From positions 434,001 through 498,000 of the forward strand of contig VCJN01002992.1 of assembly GCA_006384855.1 (NCBI GenBank): DNA of 64,000 nt, written 5' to 3'. The notes under the pieces are model-generated. The model did no database searches. It was not told where the DNA came from and saw only the letters and a program-made list of their open reading frames with translations. Below are positions 1 to 10,365 of this stretch, in pieces. Made by a program: the position numbers and the translations under genes. Source of the stretch: Tetraselmis striata (taxonomy: Eukaryota; Chlorophyta; Chlorodendrophyceae; Chlorodendrales; Chlorodendraceae). The first letter of the stretch is position 1, and every line of letters starts with the position of its first letter.

Positions 1-174
1 CAGGATTGGTCGTCCTGGGGAGGCGGTAGCGCGGGTCAGTCCTGGGGAGGCGGGGCGCGGGTGGTACGAGCGATTGCACAGGCGCTGCATGCTCTCCGAT
101 CCCAGCGGGGCGGGGCGGAAGAAGTTGGTCAAGTGGCCGAAGAAGCTGGTGTACAATCGGGGGAGGGGGGCACC
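1..174 (+). other. Open Trp/Gly-rich frame at left edge, unassigned
   Basis: A frame is open from base 1 to a TGA at 172-174. Its start reads like two W-G-G-G repeats (SSWGGGSAGQSWGGG). The second half lies in the left arm of the inverted repeat at 114-220, so only bases 1-113 are sequence not derived from SEC62. It could be the end of a GW-rich protein exon or chance G-rich sequence. No family is recognised. Confidence 0.15.
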
Positions 175-220
175 TGATTGTACACCAGCTTCTTCGGCCA
201 CTTGACCAGCTTCTTCCGTC
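114..220. repeat. Near-perfect 45-bp inverted repeat with 17-bp spacer
   Basis: Bases 114-158 and 176-220 are reverse complements except for two positions, separated by a G-rich spacer (159-175). The right arm is the last part of SEC62 exon 3 read on the minus strand. The left arm is an inverted copy lying just inside the next intron. In a transcript it would form a hairpin over the 5' splice site. Confidence 0.9.
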
Positions 221-937
221 CCGGCTTGGGCTTCTTGTACATGCGCTCCGCGCGCACGTAGAGCTGCCGGCGAGCCATCTGGATGTGGACCTCCTCCACC
301 TGCGCCTCCACTGTCCGGCCTGCGCAACCAGCGCCCCTGATCTCAGCGCGCACAACCGCCGCCCGGGCCTGGGGCTGGTAGCTGGCTGAATCAGGCACCC
401 GGACACCGGACACCGACGCTGCGAGGTCAGGCACGCATCCGCCGCCTCGGGAAACGAGCTCTCGGTCAGTGGGTAACGGCCACAATACCGTACATTTTGA
501 AACATTTCGTACTCTCGAAAGAACACTGCACCCTTGCTTGCTATCGCTGGTCGCCAACAGAAGGACTACCTAGTCGCACGCACCTGGCCGCAGCGGCTCC
601 ACGCCCAGCGCCTCGACCTCCGCGGGGTGCTCCTTCAACCAGGCCGCGAAGTCCTTGCCGCGGAAAAATTCGACGCGGTCGCCCTGCGCGATGCCATGGC
701 GCCAGGAAATGCCGTGCTTGGTGCGCAGCTGGCCCGCCAAATCCAGGAACACGTCCTTCTGGGCCTCACTTTGCTTAACCTGGGGCGGCAGGGGTGGCGA
801 TCAGAGACGCGCTCCAGCGGCTGAGCCTGCTCATCCGCTTGGTCGGCGGCAGCGGCAGGGGTAAAAAATGGCAGATCGCCGCGCACGACGCGCGAGAGCG
901 GCGGGGAGCCGCGGCCACCCAGCACCTTGCGCCCCAT
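174..937 (-). CDS. SEC62: Translocation protein SEC62, N-terminal cytosolic part (partial)
   Basis: Sec62 is the Sec61/Sec63-associated subunit of the ER protein-import channel and handles post-translational import of short secretory precursors. Minus-strand exons are 937-887 (tentative, start MGRKVLGG), 779-584 and 319-174. Their phases join cleanly: exon 2 ends after one base of a codon and exon 3 supplies two. Exon 2 carries the family hallmark VEFFRGKDFAAWLKEHP. Exon 3 carries RMYKKPKPGRKKLVKWP, matching the basic stretch before the membrane segments in plant Sec62. About 131 residues are visible, all cytosolic; both membrane helices would lie past the left edge. A GT donor follows base 174, but the sequence beyond it folds back on the exon, so the gene is either rearranged here or the assembly is chimeric. 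The family call is strong. The first exon is the weak part, because its donor at 886 was chosen by phase alone. Confidence 0.78.
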
Positions 938-1407
938 CGCAGCTTCCTGGGTGTTGACTGGGGAGTTTTCCAGCCCGCGCGGTTCCTGGCGACTTCCAGT
1001 GATGCGCTTCGGGCCGTCCGCTGCCGGGGGCCGTCGCTACCGCCTGCTGGTCGCCACCTGTTGTGTCTTCCCCCCGCCTCGGGCCGGTGAAGAACGGGGA
1101 ATTCAAACGACTACCGCGCCAGCCGGTGCCAGCGCAGCAGCGCGCAATACGCATCATCCGCCGCGCGCGCGCGGAGACCACTACCTGTACGGGTACTACG
1201 ATGGTACTACCGCGACTACGCACGGCGGCGCGCGCGGCGGCGCGTGTGGCGGCGCCGCGGCGACGACGGCGGCGCGCGCAATATATACCGTATATAGTAC
1301 CGTATATTCCGTGTATACGGGTACTTTCACGCAGGAGGCAAAAACATTATTAAACGGCGGTGCGCTTGGCCGTATTTTCCAGGGTTGTGCTGAAATCATT
1401 TCGGCCG
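938..1407. other. Intergenic G/C-rich stretch, no gene seen
   Basis: Upstream flank of SEC62. It contains GCG-rich low-complexity sequence near 1205-1280 and a short TATA-rich patch near 1281-1320. No conserved reading frame is seen; open frames here shadow the GC-rich composition. Confidence 0.4.
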
Positions 1408-1584
1408 AGTTCAGTTCGGACTGAACTGAATTCAGGGAGTTCAGCTGAATTCACTTCAGACTGAACTGAACCGCAGTTCAGACTGAACTGGATAACTGAA
1501 CTGTCCAAACTGCCCGAACTGAACCGAGTTCAGTCCGTACTGCCACCGAACTGGAACTGAACTGCTACTGAACCGCGGTCTGAA
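1408..1584. repeat. Cluster of GTTCAG/CTGAAC palindromic repeats, left
   Basis: This stretch contains about a dozen copies of GTTCAGT or its complement ACTGAAC, often paired as palindromes such as TTCAGTCTGAACTGAA-like units. A second, smaller cluster lies at 2270-2350. The two bracket an open minus-strand frame, so they may be the ends of one element. Confidence 0.7.
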
Positions 1585-1681
1585 TGTGCTTCTAGAATAA
1601 CCTGATGCAATGATTGAAATGCAGCGGCAAAATGTAGGCCAATAATTGTTATGGAAAGGAAAATATTACATGTGTTGGTGT

Positions 1682-2170
1682 CTACGCGCTGTGCCATATC
1701 GAGTTGCCGACGCGGTGATCGGACGCATTGTCGCCAGTGGGCGCGTCGGCCGCCAATCTAGTACTACGTTGTTGGTTGCTCAAATCATCGGGTTGTTGGG
1801 GTTCGGCTTCGGGTAGCTGCCCTCGGGCACGCGAAGAGGTGGTGCTAGGCACGCGAGGGGGGGCGCCGCCGCATTGCATTGGGAGTAACGCCGGCGGTTT
1901 GCTGCGCGCCGTCATCGTCGCTGGCGGCAACTCCTTCTCCACGATGACGTCCTCCTCGACCTCCGACTCGACAACATCGTCCATTGCCTCATCGCCGCGT
2001 TCATGTGTACTGATGGGCGGCGGCTGTATATCAGGTTCACAGTGGACTTGCTTCAGGCTTGGGTGTTGGAGTGGAAGTGTTGTGTGTTGAACGACAGGAT
2101 GGCGGTTGGTGCACCTTATCCGTTGGAGGGGTTCTGGGGCGTGCGCGGCAAGTCTCTCACCGTGGAACAC
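1682..2170 (-). other. Open minus-strand frame between the palindromic clusters
   Basis: About 162 codons are open. The product is Pro/Arg/Glu-rich with an acidic patch (DDVVESEVEEDVIVEKE) and a low-complexity tail. I do not recognise a family. Its place between the two GTTCAG-rich clusters suggests the 3' part of a mobile-element ORF, but no catalytic motif is visible. It could also be chance. Confidence 0.25.
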
Positions 2171-2269
2171 CTTATCTCCATGTACGGACGCTGCGGTAAC
2201 TTGTTGGGGTCATATATGTTGTGTTACGGTGTAGTTCGGAGACCCCTGAGTTTAGGAGGTTTTCGAGGC

Positions 2270-2350
2270 AGTTCAGTCTGAACTGAATTCAAGTGGTTCA
2301 GTTCGGTTTCGGCCTGAACTCCCGAACTACCCCTGAACTGAATTGAGCTC
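2270..2350. repeat. GTTCAG/CTGAAC palindromic repeats, right
   Basis: A short cluster with the same words as 1408-1584, including CAGTCTGAACTGAA and CGGCCTGAACTCCCGAACT. Together with the left cluster it delimits a 0.94-kb unit (1408-2350). Confidence 0.6.
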
Positions 2351-4679
2351 AGCACAACACTAGTATTTTCCACCCTTCCAGCGTAAAGCCGGTATGCACA
2401 TTAAAGTTGCGCGATACAAAACGATGGTTTTTATACAGAAAATTGAGCCCCGTTTTCTATCGCGGAACCGGGCCGGGGGTATGAAAGATTATTTGTTTAC
2501 ACACCCAGCCCATAATTTCCTTGTGGGCGAACCCACCGGGCAGACCCGCCCACCCCCATCACCCCCTAAATTCCCCTACACCCTAGCTTTGGTAGGGACC
2601 CACCCCCGGCAAACCCTAAATGTTATTGATAGGGGGTTCATGGTTACATATTTACATGGTGCATTCAAGCACGGAAGCCATTAGCCAAGAGTGAAGCTGC
2701 GTTCATGTCTTTTGCCCTCTCTCTGCTCAAGTCGTCATCATCCAACATCTTCTCTACCACCTTGTGAAAGAGCTTGGGGATGGTGGTGGGAGGTGCTTGT
2801 GTTGAACAAGTAGCGCTCTGCATATCGATGCAAAATTAAACTTTTCTGCAGACACAACGCCGCAGAATAACTCCTTCCAAGTGACAGTGAACATATCAAG
2901 CTCATCGCCCTCGCTGTCGATGTGTTCATATGTCGCTGTGTTCCAACTCAATTTCAGCGATCATGGAGTACTTCCACTTGACTCGAGGCACTGTTTTGCA
3001 CCGGGGACGATACATCGCATGGGAACGTTGCCGCATGGCGAGTTGTCAACGCTCGTCTTTTGCCGTGGTGCCGTAGTAGTTGCAAAGAGCAAGCGTAGCC
3101 ATCATCTGTGGTCATGTTCTCATCCGTGCGCATCATGGCGCAGTTGTTTCCGATCTTCTTGATGTTTGTTGTGGAGCCACGATGGCACGGGCCAACACAA
3201 TAACGCACTTGCCACCAGCGCAACCACACCATCAACATATGGCATCGAGCTTTCTGAGCAACTGTCGTTGGCGTGAGTTGGCGACGCTGTTCCGTGGGAT
3301 GGTCTCGGCCACATGTAGATCACCAGCAAGCACAGGGGCTGTTATGTGCTGCAGCTGCCGTTTCGCTGCTATGTTCACCACTTATTTGCACTAGCCAATG
3401 TTGCATGCACCATTTTGCGACCTCTTGCTCTTGGCAGCGCCATGCTTTTGAATGCCGATGTCCCGCGCCCCAATAGATAGCGGGAACCATTGATGCTTGC
3501 TTGGATCAGCCAGCTCGTCCGGGATGATGTAGGGAAGTGACTCGATGTAGAGCGGGAGGACCTTCGGAAGAAGAATGCTGGCTTGATCGACGATGTTGTG
3601 GTTGATGTTGGCCATCTCCATAATGCCAAGTAGACCCGCCAAAGGAAAGTGCGTTTGCACCGGCCCGGCACCGGACACTGGCTTCACATCCACGAAAGGG
3701 CAAAGTTGCATTATATGTGGGCCGTCAGTGACCCTGATGGTCAACAATTCGGAGGCTCCAGCACTGCCGCGGAGGTTGTCTTGACCAGTCTATGTAAGCA
3801 TGCCCTTGTCGCCTTCCGGCACCAACTATTCATCATATTGGGGCGTATACGACATTGGTAGCACGATCACCGTGATCTTGGTGCCAGGGTCGCTCAATTA
3901 ATAATCGGCGGCATCTGGCACGTGCACCGAACCAAGCGAATTGGTCCCGACCATGATGGTGCTTGTCTACACGGCATACAGCCAAGCACGGCACGCCGCC
4001 AGATAGCACCAGCACTCGTCCGACGATATCACCGTCGGTAGAACAAAGGGCGCATCATTGCGCTCGGAGAGATTGGATGCTAGGCATGCTGATCAGTAGT
4101 GCGACACATTATACTTGCGGCAATGTGCGCCAAGGACTGGACAACATTCCTCTCCGAGCTTGGGCTGCTTTGCCCCTTGTCGTCAGAGACAACTAACGCC
4201 ATATGACACATTATTGTAGGTATCTGACGCGTCCCGAGGTTGCTCGCTCGCAGTTGCTAGCATCGCGGCGTTGCGAACTCACGCGGCATCGCGGCGTTGG
4301 CCGTTTGGGACTCCCCGCGGCTCAGTCAAAGCCTTCTAGTAGCAACACACGGCGATAGCAGGGAAGAGGAAGCGACGCAAACAGTCGCTTCTTGGCGATA
4401 TGAAGAAGGCCGGCGCAAACGAGCATTGAACCGACCTTGCGAGGTACGGGGTACCTATGGTGGCTCTCGGAAGCTGGCGGTGGGTTTGCTGGCCGAAATC
4501 CGCGCTCAAGCGAGACAGCACTCGCGCCGGCACTATGCAGGGGAGCCCTACGGCCGGTATCAGTTGCGCGGCAATGCTTGAGCGACGCTCTGAGGTCGCA
4601 CTTGGGGGCGTTACTCATCCCCCCCCCCCCCCCCCCCCTTTCCGCCGGGCCATGTGGTCATCGTCGTGAGATCGATCCG
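2351..4679. other. Degenerate repeat-like region, no identifiable gene
   Basis: Many short overlapping open frames occur on both strands, none with a recognised domain. The best is a minus-strand frame at 3391-3747 (118 codons), which has normal amino-acid composition (contains GIMEMANINHNIVDQASILL) and is the likeliest true coding relic. The composition and flanking retroelement fragments suggest an old mobile-element graveyard. A poly(C) tract lies at 4619-4638. Confidence 0.3.
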
Positions 4680-5745
4680 AGGATGTGTGACGACCGGCCA
4701 CCGAGCTCAGGCCCCCTTACCGCACCACACCGGGTACGGATCCTAGCTAGGGGTTACCAGCGCCCCGCAGCACGTGGAGGTGGGGGTGGCGCCGTCATAT
4801 GCCTGCCGCACTCATGATTCTTCGCTCCTCGTGGGCCGCTGCGTCGCGGCGGGCGTCGCTTGGTGCTGCAACGGGCAACCATGAGCGACAGCACGGCGAG
4901 AGAATCCGTCAAGTGCGTCACCGCGCGCCGGTCGGCGCGGATGGTCTGCCGCATACCTTGCTCATCTCACTGACACAACCAAAGACCTTGCCGGTGTAGA
5001 TGTGCATGTCGAGAATGGTGCGAAGGGCCCAGCCGCTCCCGGGCCAGAGCCAGTTGCGCACGAAGAAGTCAGCGCAAGTCTTTCTAGGTAGGGTCGTCGC
5101 CTCGCGCGTACCGGTCGATAGTCTTTGCTAAGGGCGCCGCGGTGCATATGGGTGGCCCCGAATCGCTCCGAATCGAAACGGTTTTGACACATGTTCGGAA
5201 AGATTGTAGGTTGCCCGCATCAAGCTCACCGCCGGCCCCCGGGGCAGAGACATCAAGACGGCCACCTGGGGCGATATCCTTGAGCTCGTTCCGCGACACA
5301 GCCATGTCTGCCGGCATCGCATGTTGAACTAATAACGCCGCCCACCTCATGGCGCACGTGGAGATCGACCCAATGCGTCCGTGCAATACCATGCGAAGGC
5401 ATGCGTGATGGCATCGTGTTGAGCTCGGAAAGTGAGCATATGGCGGTGCCGGCAGGCTCAAGAGGGTGTCGACAAACATGTGGTCCACTTGCGCATGAGT
5501 GTCGGCCGTGGAAGGCATGACAATCTCATGCCCGACGATATGTGGCAAGCAAGGGCTCGGAAGCATGAAGAACCCCGCCGCCATCTCGCTGACATATAGT
5601 TCTTGTGGTGTAATGGCGGTGCGATGAGTGGGCATCGCCAAAGTCCACACGCACGACGCGGAGTCGAGTTGGCCGAGAAGCATGCGTTCGCGAGATGTAA
5701 CCGGGAGCGCATCAACCTCGTGTTGCGCGCGAATCGAGACTTACA
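4680..5745 (-). mobile_element. Retroelement C-terminal region, decayed copy A
   Basis: The minus strand near 5.74-5.08 kb encodes a sequence matching, block by block, the better-preserved copy at 8.14-9.96 kb (QLDSASCVWTLAMPTHRTA here, QLDAASGMWTVAIPTARTV there). The match continues leftwards through the region around 4.96 kb. The family carries the segment usually found after a reverse transcriptase in algal and oomycete non-LTR-like elements. The copy is clearly degraded. Confidence 0.5.
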
Positions 5746-6180
5746 CGAGCTCGATGTAGTCAGTATGTTAGGCGCGGACGGTCGTCTTCGGCACATTGGA
5801 TGAGGTGAGCAAGGGGGTGCGCTGCACTGTGTGCGGTGTCGCATGCTAGGCTGCGGATCGGGGTGCCCTCTCATATAAGATTACGCGGGGCACTCGGTGC
5901 TCCACCCGAGCTCACCAGGAGGCCGTACTTGCAAGAGATTTCATCGGGATCCCCAGCTTGGTGACGGCTCGAGAGCGTGCTTGCTGCCTCATCACACGGC
6001 ACAGATTCGCACGCCATCATGTTGCCAAAGCTGCACAACACGTCTGTGATCACCCTCGCACATGCGTGCACGCATGGCCCTTACTCAGAACTTTGCGCTC
6101 ATCACTCATCCATCCCGCCTCGTGCGGCGGGACGCGGGCCGCATTTAGGCGACTTGCTGTGTTGACCTTTTAGTACTAAT
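5690..6180 (+). mobile_element. Retroelement 3' end, copy B, opposite orientation
   Basis: The plus strand here matches the 3' end of the copy at 8.14-9.96 kb, for example TRAHQEAVLARDF here against TRAHQEALLARDF there. It ends in the shared non-coding tail GCGGGCCGCATTTAGGCG. It meets copy A head-to-head near 5.7 kb, so two partial copies abut in opposite orientation. Confidence 0.5.
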
Positions 6181-6440
6181 GTTAGCGGTGAATTTGTTAC
6201 ATCTGTGTGGGCTTAGTTGCACGGAAAGGGCGGGGTACTTGCGGCAAAGAGCCGCAAAAGAGGGAGGGAGGGCGGGTTGTGCGGGCAAGAGGTCAGCACA
6301 AAACTAAGAGAGTGGTCCAGTCTAGGGGAAGAGGATGGCTTTATAAGATCTGATGGGCGGTACGGGGGTGACCGATGTTTTTCGTACGCAAAGTCCCGTA
6401 CATCGGATTCTCAGTGCTGACGCTCCAAGATTGCATGTGG

Positions 6441-6541
6441 TCGATCACTGGGGTGGCACAGAGATCGCGGGCAGCTGGTGTCGACGCCCGCATACCCTAG
6501 GCGCAGGAAGGGAAAAAGGAAACCCCAAGAACACAGCTCTA
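6441..6541. repeat. Direct repeat 1 flanking the tyrosine-recombinase fossil
   Basis: Nearly identical to 8017-8117 and in the same orientation; shared words include GATCGCGGGCAGCTGGTGTC and CGCATACCCTAGG. The likely role is the split direct repeat used by DIRS-like elements. Confidence 0.75.
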
Positions 6542-8016
6542 AACTTTTCAAAGGGAGATAGACTGGGAAGATGAGCCAACTCGCTCTTCATGATGTGGAG
6601 GGGGCGGGGCGGCGTCCGACGAGCGGGGCATTGTCGAGAAGGCTGCGAAGGACTACATGGGGGGAGAACCAGCCGAACGTAAGCTCGGCGGCGGGGGTAG
6701 GAAGCGTCGTCGGGTCGATGTAGTTGTTGATCACTGCATAATTGCGGGCCCAACAGCCCCAATGGCGGAAGTTTGTCGAGGGGCACTCCTGCTACGCTTG
6801 CGCCAGAAGCCGCGCCCTTACGTAAGGAGTTCGAGGTCCACACTAACCCTTCGGGAGGGGGGGGGGGGGGGGGGGCTCGATTGATGCGGCCGATGGCCCG
6901 CTTGAGCCAGTCCCCGAGGGTGGAGGCATTCCACGTAAGGGGCAGGGTAGCCATGTCGCCAGGGAGCACCCACAATCGATCACGTTGTTTGGCGGTGGGG
7001 GCTGCTTGGAACGCCGAGTCGCGGTAGGCGATGAAGCGGGGGAGGATGGCTGTCCACGCGGGCACGGCGGTGGCAGAGACTTGGAGTAGGGGCTTGAACC
7101 CGTCTCGACGTTTGAAATGTCCCCTCCTTCTCGCGGTTGACGAAGAGGGTGATGTTGTGGGTGTCCACGGCCATGTAGGTCGCGGAGACGGTAGGACACG
7201 CCGATGGGCTCACCACGGGAGTAACACATAAATGTTGAACACACCGCCGGCGGAGCCCGCGCGGAGGATGGTGCCGCAGCCGGGGCGGGTGGTAATGGGA
7301 AGGGTAGCAAGGTCGTCGAGAATGTCGGGGATGACGTCGCATGGAAGGGGGCGCGCCGCAGTTCCTCGCTAATCTTGAGCTGGCGGACGATTCGAACCGC
7401 GCGCTTCATGTCGCCGATAGCTGGGCCGGTGGCTGGGGCGTCATTCCGACCGGTGTGACGCAGGAAAGTGTTGAAGGCCGAGAGGTAGGGTTGCCGAAAG
7501 CCGGCGCCGATGGTGCCATGCTCCGCAATCCGGGCGAGGCAGCGGATGCATGTAGACTCGGTGCAGTCCGGGGGGGGAATTCCTTGTTCGTCGATGCATA
7601 ACGCGGCGAAGAGGCAAAATCTCGCCTTCGTAGTTGGAGTAGGTCTGGCCGTGAGCGAGGTAGTCAGGACCTTGGCGCTCCAATCTTTCGTGCCGTAGAG
7701 GGCATCGTTGCTTCCTCGCATGCGCTCGACGCTCTAGGGGGCCTTCGCTTCGGCGTCGGCGACGAAGTAGGTAGGTAGTTCGTAGAGCGGCGGACGCGCC
7801 GGAACGCTCCGCACGCCGTTGCCGGATTTGAGGGTGGTGCTCGGCGGGCGTTGACAACAGAGCTAGGTGTAGCACCAAGCTGATGCCATGAGGGCAAGGT
7901 ATTGTAGCCGCTGACCTCGTAGCGAGCGTTGCGTGCGTACCGGGCTCGTCGAGCTGTTCGCGAGAGGCCGCTGCGCGGCCGACGGGCAAAGAGGGTGAAC
8001 TATGACTGCCCGTGGT

Positions 8017-8117
8017 CAATCACCGGCGTGGCACCGAGATCGCGGGCAGCTGGTGTCGACACCCGCATACCCTAGGTGCAGGTAAGAAGAAAGGAAACCC
8101 CAAAAACAGAGCTCTAA
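8017..8117. repeat. Direct repeat 2 flanking the tyrosine-recombinase fossil
   Basis: Partner of 6441-6541, with scattered substitutions and no large gap, which suggests a moderately old insertion. Confidence 0.75.
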
Positions 8118-8139
8118 TATGCAACAAATAACTTGTTGC

Positions 8140-9963
8140 CACGACTATACTGGTGTGAATCACAAAAAGGGCAGTTCCCCAGAATTAGGGAATCAACACA
8201 TCAAGCCGCCTAAAAGCGGCCCGCATCCCGCATGAGGCGGGATGGATGAGTGATGCGCACACGGTTCAGAGTCCGGGCCACGCGTGCACGTGTGTGTGTG
8301 GGTGATCCTCGGACGTGCTGTGCAGCTTCAGCAACGGGATGGCAGACGAATATGCGCCGTCTGATGACGCAGCGAGCGCGCTCTCGAGCGGCCACCAAGC
8401 TCATGACCCCGAGGAAATCTCTTGCGAGCAAGGCCTCCTGGTGAGCCCGGGTGATACACCGAGTGCCCCGCGATGAGAGGGCACCCCAATCCGCAGCCAA
8501 GCATGCGATATCACGCATTGTGCGACGCACCCCCTTGCTCACCTCACCCATTGTGCCGAAGACCTTGCCCGTGTACTCCGACATATCCAGGATGTCTCGA
8601 ACATGGCCCTTTTGTCCGGGCTCCGTGTTGTGCCACGCCGCATCCCGCGCCGCCAACCCCCGCTGTATGTCGCCCAACAAGGAGCGCTCAAACCGATCCA
8701 CAGCCGTGGCCCGGGGCACTGCAGTGTACTTGACCCCGTACCGCATAGTCTTGAAGTCCAGCAGGGTGGACTTCAAGCTCCGGGGATCATAGCTCCCGGT
8801 CACGACGTTGAACGCCGGAAAGAGAGCTCTGCGTCCGGCACTAGGTCCTTGAGTCCATCCCTGGGTACGGTGTTGCCGAGAGGCACTGCCTGCTGGAACA
8901 AGTCATCTACCTTCCGCCGTACAACGATACCTAGGTCGTGAACACGGTGATCGCGGAAGGCGTCTGCGATAGCGTCGTGTTGTACACGCAAGTGAGCGTA
9001 TCCAGGCGCCGGGAGGCTCATGAGCGCGTCGCCGTTTAGGTAAACAGTGACGGGGTTGTGCTCAGTCAAGGGCAGAATGATCTGGCTCCCAGCCACCGGG
9101 GCCAAGCACGGGCTAGGCAGAAAGAAGTGCCCGGCAACGACCTCCCGCGGCTCATGCGGAGTCATGACTGTCCGCGCGGTGGGGATGGCCACTGTCCACA
9201 TGCCTGACGCCGCGTCGAGCTGGTTGAACAAGATCCGTTCCCTACATGTGGCAGGGAGAGCGCACACCTCGTTTCGAAGCCGAGAGTTGTTGGCCTGGTC
9301 TAGAAATGCCGTCAGCTCCTTTTGCGAGCCCGACGCAGCTTCCACTACTTCCCGCTCCATCACGCGCGCATCTGCGTCGCCGAGATGGCTAGCAGTAGCC
9401 GCTTGGAGGCGGCCCCATGCCTCGCACATCTCCGCGGCGTAGCTGTCCGACCCATGAGCATCGTTGAGGAAGTGGTCATACTGGCGGGCGGAAGAAGTTG
9501 CGTTGAAGCTGCCTCGGCCAAGTACGGACCCGAGCTGTGGGTCAAACAAACCAGGGGTGGGGGTGTTGGTGCCGGAGTTCCTAGTCAGGAACCTTGGGAG
9601 GATGGCATTCATGCAACCGATGAAGGCGGCATCACGAACGGTAGCCATGCGGCGGATGCCAGCTCCCTTCAACCGAGTGGGGAGGTAAAGCCTGCTGCGT
9701 GCCCTAGCCACTGCATCCTCGCTCAAGGTACCTCTGCTGCCATGGGGTCGGGGTCGTGCAGAAGCTCCGACAGGAAATCGGTGACCACCGGATTGCTGTC
9801 GGTGCCATACGTGGAGGGATCAAAAGAGACCCCTAGCACCCGTTCGACCGCCGCGAGGACGGTGGCATCCACCGCCTCCGCAAAGGCCTCCACCTCGGAC
9901 GGATGGACCTGTACCGGTATCCTGCACCCTGTACCCGTACCGTCGACGAGCGACTACTGGCTG
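8140..9963 (-). mobile_element. Retroelement C-terminal region, best-preserved copy
   Basis: Two long minus-strand frames (9726-8800 and 8803-8210) encode the part that follows the reverse transcriptase. The segment YLPTRLKGAGIRRMATVRDA resembles the post-RT connection of eukaryotic non-LTR-type elements. A long C-terminal domain follows, ending in an Arg-rich stretch. The non-coding 3' tail runs through 8140-8235. The RT palm itself is not visible, so class assignment (LINE-like) is inferred from the post-RT segment. The copies at 4.7-6.2 kb belong to the same family. Confidence 0.55.
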
Positions 9964-9996
9964 CTGTAATGATGTGAATTACAAGAAGGGCAGTAA
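9964..9996 (-). repeat. Extra copy of the retroelement 3' tail
   Basis: The minus strand reads a tail ending TTCTTGTAATTCACATCA, also found at 8140-8175 (minus) and 36990-37030 (plus). It directly abuts the body of the copy at 8140-9963, suggesting an earlier nested or tandem insertion. Confidence 0.5.
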
Positions 9997-10365
9997 CGAC
10001 TACTGGCGGTACTGATACGGGTACTGGTACCGCGCCCGCCCGACCGCCGCGCGTGCGACAGAGAAGCATGTCGAGAGCAAACTCAAACGAACTTCAGCAG
10101 CTGGTGCTAATCAGCTCGCCTCCTCTCCGTCTGTGCTGCCATTTCTCGCCTCCCCAGTTTACGCAGACCCGCTCGATTTAGTTCGCGGCCACAGGACCAG
10201 GCGTTTCCCGCCCCCGGCCAGGCTGCGAGCCGTGAGCTGGGCGCGGTTTCCTTCCGGCACCCGGCACGTGGCGGCGGCGGCGGCGGCACTGTGGGGGTCG
10301 CCTGAGGGTGAGGACCGCCTGCGTGCCGCGGCCGCACCCCGCCGGCCGGTGGGCGGGCGGGCTCG
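9997..10365 (+). other. Upstream region of ribose-5-phosphate isomerase
   Basis: G/C-rich with a GGC trinucleotide run near 10270-10286. In-frame stops precede the ATG at 10366, and a donor-like GTGAGGA lies at 10307. A further 5' exon carrying a plastid transit peptide is possible but not demonstrable. Confidence 0.4.

Larger units (their letters stand above)
6441..8117 (-). mobile_element. DIRS-like tyrosine-recombinase retrotransposon fossil
   Basis: The minus strand carries the recombinase part of a DIRS/PAT-type element. A SAM-like N-terminal region lies around 7.7-7.3 kb. The catalytic C-terminal region around 6.9-6.6 kb includes the typical SNSLRKGAASGA block with the HxxR-like Arg. 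Direct repeats of about 101 bp (6441-6541 and 8017-8117) flank it, as in PAT/Ngaro split-direct-repeat elements. The copy is broken in several places, looks old, and carries a poly(G) tract at 6858-6877. Gag and reverse transcriptase are not adjacent. Confidence 0.55.

Noticed and set aside
2550-2625. CCCTAAA words as a telomere remnant
   Set aside because: Only two spaced copies in a C-rich stretch, easily by chance.
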